DNA of 7,667 bases. Origin: Deltaproteobacteria bacterium. Lineage in GTDB: Bacteria > Desulfobacterota > Binatia > DP-6. The notes beneath the pieces were generated by a model, which saw nothing but the letters and a program-made list of their open reading frames with translations, did not search any database and was not told where the DNA came from. Made by a program: the position numbers and the translations under genes. Below are positions 5,025 to 7,667 of the stretch, in pieces. Location: contig VBLD01000014.1 of assembly GCA_005879205.1 (NCBI GenBank), forward strand, positions 1 to 7,667. Reading direction: 5' to 3'. Each line of letters opens with the position of its first letter. Within the stretch, counting starts at the first letter, position 1.

Positions 5025-6225
5025 AGGCGTAGCGGACCGCCTCGGTGGGCGGCAGCCGTGCGGCTCGCCATGCCGGCCAGAGCCCGGCGATGGCGGCCAG
5101 GCCTGCGGGCAGCAGGGCGGCCGCGATCGCCAGGCGCGGCGTCACGAGGAAGATCGCCGCGCCGAGCCGCTCGGTAAGCGTGTTGAGCCCGCCCACCGCG
5201 AGCGCGCCGGCGACGAGGCCGAGCGTGCTCCCCACGACGCCGAGCGCCGTCGCCTCGACCAGCAGTTGAGCGATCACCTGCCGCCGCGTCGCGCCGACCA
5301 CGCGGCGGAGTCCGATCTCCCGCCGCCGCTCGACGATCGCCATGAACATCGTGTTGGTGACCGCGAGCGAGGCGACGAGGAGCGCGACGAGCCCGCTGCC
5401 CACGATCAGGGCGTTCAGGAAGGCGACGGCACGGTCGAGCTGGACGGTCGCGTCGCGCGGCGAGACCACCGACAGGCCGGGGAGGCGCTCGCGAATTCGG
5501 GCGGCGACAGTCTCGGCATCCTCGCCGGTTGCCCAGAAGACCGCCGCTGCGGTGGCGATCGGCAGGAGATTCGAGCCCGGGACGAGCAGCAGGCGGCGGA
5601 GAAACGGCTCGCTGTCGATCAGCAGCCGCTGGGCAGTCGGGAACGACATGAAGACGAAGCTATCGGGGCCGGTCAGCGTCGGCTCGAGGATGCCGACGAC
5701 GTGGAAGCGCTGGCCGCGGACGGTGATCGGGTCGCCCAGGCGAACGTCGTAGAGGCGCGCCACCTGGTTGCCGAGGACGACCTCGTCGGAGGCGGGCGCC
5801 GGGGCCAGGCGCCCCGTGCTGACGCGGGGCTGCGGCGAGCGGCGATTGAGGACGAGCTTGTCGACGTCCACCCCGAACACCAGCGGCGCCAGCGTGAAGG
5901 GCAGGACCGCCGGCGCGTCCGCCGCGGGGAACATGACGATTGGCGCCACTGCAGCCACCCCATCGACCCTCTCGAGCGCCTGCAACTGCTCGGCCGTGAG
6001 CAGGCCGCCGCGCGTCATCCCGCTGAGCGCGCCGGTGCCGGCGCCGCTCACCGTGACCTGCCCGGTCGCGAAGTCCCGCCCGCCCGCGACCAGCCGGCTC
6101 ATCTTCTCCGAGAGCCCGCCGAGCAGAACGAGGGCGGCGACGCCGATGGCGATGCCCCCCGTCGTGAGCGCGCTCCGCAGGCGACGGCGCCTCAGTTCGC
6201 GGAGCGCCTGGCGGAGAGCGAGCAT
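5023..6225 (-). CDS. ABC transporter permease, MacB/FtsX type
   Basis: The 400-residue inner-membrane protein has the plan of MacB/LolC/FtsX-like permeases. A cytoplasmic basic N-terminus (RQALRELRRRRLRSALT) leads to TM1 (about 18-38), then a large periplasmic MacB-type core (about 40-265, including GVAAVAPIV at 89-97), then TM2 (269-296), TM3 (320-347) and TM4 (364-384). The cytoplasmic loop ERRREIGLRRVVGATRRQV (299-317) is the family's contact with its ATPase, and the end PAWRAARLPPTEAVRY (384-399) is typical. Such proteins use ATP hydrolysis in the cytoplasm to drive mechanical work or export in the periplasm (macrolides, lipoproteins, lipids). Substrate cannot be told. An ATP-binding subunit normally neighbours such a permease, but here both flanks are opposing genes, so the ATPase must be encoded elsewhere. 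The ATG at 6225 gives a family-typical N-terminus without a Shine-Dalgarno. Confidence 0.9.
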   Translation of the reverse strand: MLALRQALRELRRRRLRSALTTGGIAIGVAALVLLGGLSEKMSRLVAGGRDFATGQVTVSGAGTGALSGMTRGGLLTAEQLQALERVDGVAAVAPIVMFPAADAPAVLPFTLAPLVFGVDVDKLVLNRRSPQPRVSTGRLAPAPASDEVVLGNQVARLYDVRLGDPITVRGQRFHVVGILEPTLTGPDSFVFMSFPTAQRLLIDSEPFLRRLLLVPGSNLLPIATAAAVFWATGEDAETVAARIRERLPGLSVVSPRDATVQLDRAVAFLNALIVGSGLVALLVASLAVTNTMFMAIVERRREIGLRRVVGATRRQVIAQLLVEATALGVVGSTLGLVAGALAVGGLNTLTERLGAAIFLVTPRLAIAAALLPAGLAAIAGLWPAWRAARLPPTEAVRYA

Positions 6226-6237
6226 GGCGCGGTCCGG

Positions 6238-6266
6238 CTTGTAGATGACGGCAGGCCCCGCTGCAA
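6238..6266 (-). promoter_or_regulatory. Putative promoter of the ABC permease gene
   Basis: TTGCAG (6266-6261) is followed after exactly 17 bases by TACAAG (6243-6238, 4 of 6). Twelve bases separate the -10 from the ATG, giving a predicted leader of only about five bases, consistent with the absence of a Shine-Dalgarno. Confidence 0.4.
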
Positions 6267-6397
6267 GGTCTCGTCGCGTCTCGCCTGCTTCGACCGGAGA
6301 AAAAGAAAGGCCGAAAGGCGACGCGGCACGAACGCCGGGTGCCCCGGCCCGTCGGCACGCGGTGGTGCAGATCCTTCACGGGAACGCCGCTCTGCCC

Positions 6398-6426
6398 TCG
6401 ACGGGCGCGCCGCGGTCCGCTAGAGT
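6398..6426 (+). promoter_or_regulatory. Putative promoter of the heparinase-like gene
   Basis: TCGACG (6398-6403, 4 of 6 to TTGACA), a 17-base spacer, then TAGAGT (6421-6426, 4 of 6 to TATAAT). The predicted transcript start near 6433 leaves a leader of about 16 bases that just contains the Shine-Dalgarno. Confidence 0.45.
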
Positions 6427-6438
6427 GCGCGCGTGGGG

Positions 6439-6444
6439 AGGAGG
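6439..6444 (+). promoter_or_regulatory. Ribosome binding site of the heparinase-like gene
   Basis: AGGAGG inside GGGGAGGAGG lies four bases before the GTG at 6449. It favours this start over an in-frame GTG at 6425, which overlaps the candidate -10 element. Confidence 0.7.
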
Positions 6445-6448
6445 CGGC

Positions 6449-7667
6449 GTGGCGGACCTTCAGCCGCTGCACATTGGACGGCGGCCTGAGCGCGCGGGTC
6501 TTCAGGCCCGGCTGCGATCGTTGTTCGCGGCGCCGGGTTGGGGCAGGCGCATCGAGCCGCGTACGCGCTACGGTGAGCCCTTTCTGCCGGGCCTCCCGGC
6601 GCTCGGGCGCCAGCACGTCGGCGACGCGCGCGCGCTTCTCGAGCGCGCCGAGGCGGTGCGTGGCCGGCGTTTCAAGTTCTTCGGCCGGACGGTCGGTTTC
6701 CCGGGACGCATAGACTGGGAGCCGCGCGGGCTGCCGAGGCCGTGGCGGATCGCCCTCAACAGCCTCGACGACCTCTTCTCGGCGGGCGTGGCGGCGGCTC
6801 TCGCCCCGACGCGGGAGGTGCGGGCGGGCTGGTACGAGGTGGCGATGAACCTCGCACGCGAGTGGCTCACCGGCGCGCCGCCGCACTCCGGGGTGGCATG
6901 GGAGGTGCCCGCGCTCAGCCGGCGAATCCCGAACCTGATCTACCTGCAGACCTTCTTTGCGCGCGAGCTGCGGGACGATCCCGGTGCGCGACGCACCCTC
7001 AGGGAAAGCCTCTACACGCAGGCGGCGGCGCTCGCGGCGACGGCGGGCGACCAGCCTGCCGATCACTGGCTCGTGGCGGCGGGCCGCGCGCTGTTCATGG
7101 CGGGGCGCTTCTTCGATGGGATGGAGGCCCGGGGCTGGCTCGACGCGGGGACGGCGCTTCTCTGGAGCCAGCTACGCGAGCAGATACACGAGGACGGCGG
7201 GCACCGCGGCCGGAACCCCGTCGCCCACGCGCTGGTGCTCGCCGACTACCTCGAGATCCTGGCGTTCCTGCGGGCGTCGAACGATGACGCACCTCCCTGG
7301 GCGTGCAAGAGCGTCAAGAGCATGGCGGATTTCCTCGCACGTCTCCTGCATCCCGACGGCGAGCTGCCTCTCTTCCACGACGCCGCCCTCGGCGTCTCCC
7401 TCCCGGCGCGCGAGCTGCTCGCCACCGCTGCCGCCCTGTTCCACGAGCCGTCGCTCGCCTCCGCCGGCGAGCTGCCGGGTGTCTGGCCGCTGCTCGTGCT
7501 CGGCGACGCGGGCCGTCGCGCCCATGCGAACCTGCCGCGCCGCCGCGAGGGGGCCGAGCCGCGAGCGCTGCGTCGGACGGGTTTCTACGTGCTGCCCGGC
7601 GACACCGGCGACGTCATGCTGCTCGACGGCGGCACGCCCCCACCCGGTGGCGATCCGAATCTCTTCG
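6449..7667 (+). CDS. Heparinase II/III family protein (partial, open at right edge)
   Basis: The 406 visible residues match the N-terminal helical toroid of heparinase II/III-like polysaccharide lyases, which cleave uronic-acid-containing polysaccharides by beta-elimination or act in bacterial exopolysaccharide metabolism. Family hallmarks are FKFFGRTVGFPGRIDWEP (75-92), PWRIALNSLDDL (98-109), DHWLVAAGRALFMAGRFF (205-222), REQIHEDGGHRGRNP (243-257) with the following VAHALVLADYLEIL, and HPDGELPLFHDAALG (301-315). The segment GFYVLPGDTGDVMLLDGG (378-395) begins the C-terminal beta-sandwich, which is cut by the window edge. His206 stands where relatives usually show an Asn-His pair; here it is Asp-His. 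No signal peptide is evident, as in many cytoplasmic-looking members next to exopolysaccharide genes. The GTG at 6449 is supported by a strong Shine-Dalgarno. The substrate cannot be inferred. Confidence 0.85.
   Translation, partial: MADLQPLHIGRRPERAGLQARLRSLFAAPGWGRRIEPRTRYGEPFLPGLPALGRQHVGDARALLERAEAVRGRRFKFFGRTVGFPGRIDWEPRGLPRPWRIALNSLDDLFSAGVAAALAPTREVRAGWYEVAMNLAREWLTGAPPHSGVAWEVPALSRRIPNLIYLQTFFARELRDDPGARRTLRESLYTQAAALAATAGDQPADHWLVAAGRALFMAGRFFDGMEARGWLDAGTALLWSQLREQIHEDGGHRGRNPVAHALVLADYLEILAFLRASNDDAPPWACKSVKSMADFLARLLHPDGELPLFHDAALGVSLPARELLATAAALFHEPSLASAGELPGVWPLLVLGDAGRRAHANLPRRREGAEPRALRRTGFYVLPGDTGDVMLLDGGTPPPGGDPNLF

Larger units (their letters stand above)
6226..6448. other. 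Divergent intergenic region between permease and heparinase-like gene
   Basis: These 223 bases hold both opposing promoters. Between them lie a purine-rich A tract (about 6296-6310), a short GCC-GAAA-GGC hairpin (6310-6319), and a perfect 6-bp inverted repeat GCCGGG-TGC-CCCGGC (6334-6348) that could bind a regulator. An alternative GTGCC/GGCAC pairing (6339-6357) overlaps the latter. No coding sequence is apparent. Confidence 0.4.

Noticed and set aside
4312..6423. 703-codon plus-strand open frame over the RecQ tail and the permease
   Set aside because: Composition is extremely Arg/Ala/Pro-rich without any domain; it lies antisense to the clearly conserved permease.
1..7667. Search for CRISPR arrays, insertion sequences, attachment sites and toxin-antitoxin or phage-defence cassettes
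   Set aside because: No regularly spaced repeats, transposase motifs, terminal inverted repeats or defence-type domains were seen; RecQ and the phosphoesterase are opposite-context single genes rather than a cassette.

Overview
The window is a GC-rich bacterial chromosome segment. By eye nearly every third codon position is G or C. Several genes start with GTG, and the few AT-richer patches sit between divergent genes. No ribosomal or tRNA gene is present to place it. The gene mix (stand-alone LigD-type phosphoesterase, EpsC-type serine acetyltransferase, a RecQ with a poly-arginine tail, a MacB/FtsX-type permease, a heparinase II/III protein) would fit an environmental, Gram-negative-type bacterium such as a Myxococcota, Binatota or other former-deltaproteobacterial lineage. 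That placement is inference only.

Layout. Left edge: the 5' part of a secreted protein resembling the N-terminus of neutral/alkaline ceramidases (minus strand, leaves the window). Divergent from it is a stand-alone LigD 3'-phosphoesterase (plus, about 580-1281). Convergent with that come a decayed fragment of a TPR membrane protein (minus, 1296-1491) and, directly upstream of the fragment, a complete serine O-acetyltransferase (minus, 1497-2378). A divergent intergenic region leads to a small secreted or membrane protein of unknown function (plus, 2530-2832) and then a RecQ-family helicase (plus, 3027-4991). The helicase converges with an ABC-transporter permease lacking any visible ATPase partner (minus, 5023-6225). 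After another divergent control region, the right edge holds the first 406 codons of a heparinase II/III-family protein (plus, from 6449, open at the window end).

The genes do not form one obvious pathway. Two concern DNA repair (phosphoesterase, RecQ), one cysteine synthesis, and three cell-envelope or extracellular chemistry (ceramidase-like protein, permease, heparinase-like protein). Most are separated by divergent or convergent junctions, so this looks like a mosaic of single-gene transcription units rather than an operon.

I found no convincing previously undescribed multi-gene system. The points most worth a second look are the arginine-rich RecQ tail with its winged-helix/zinc domain order, the TPR gene remnant that appears to keep both of its ends, a recurring arrangement in which a promoter-like -10 element lies only 6-12 bases before the start codon, and GC-rich hairpins placed on stop codons.
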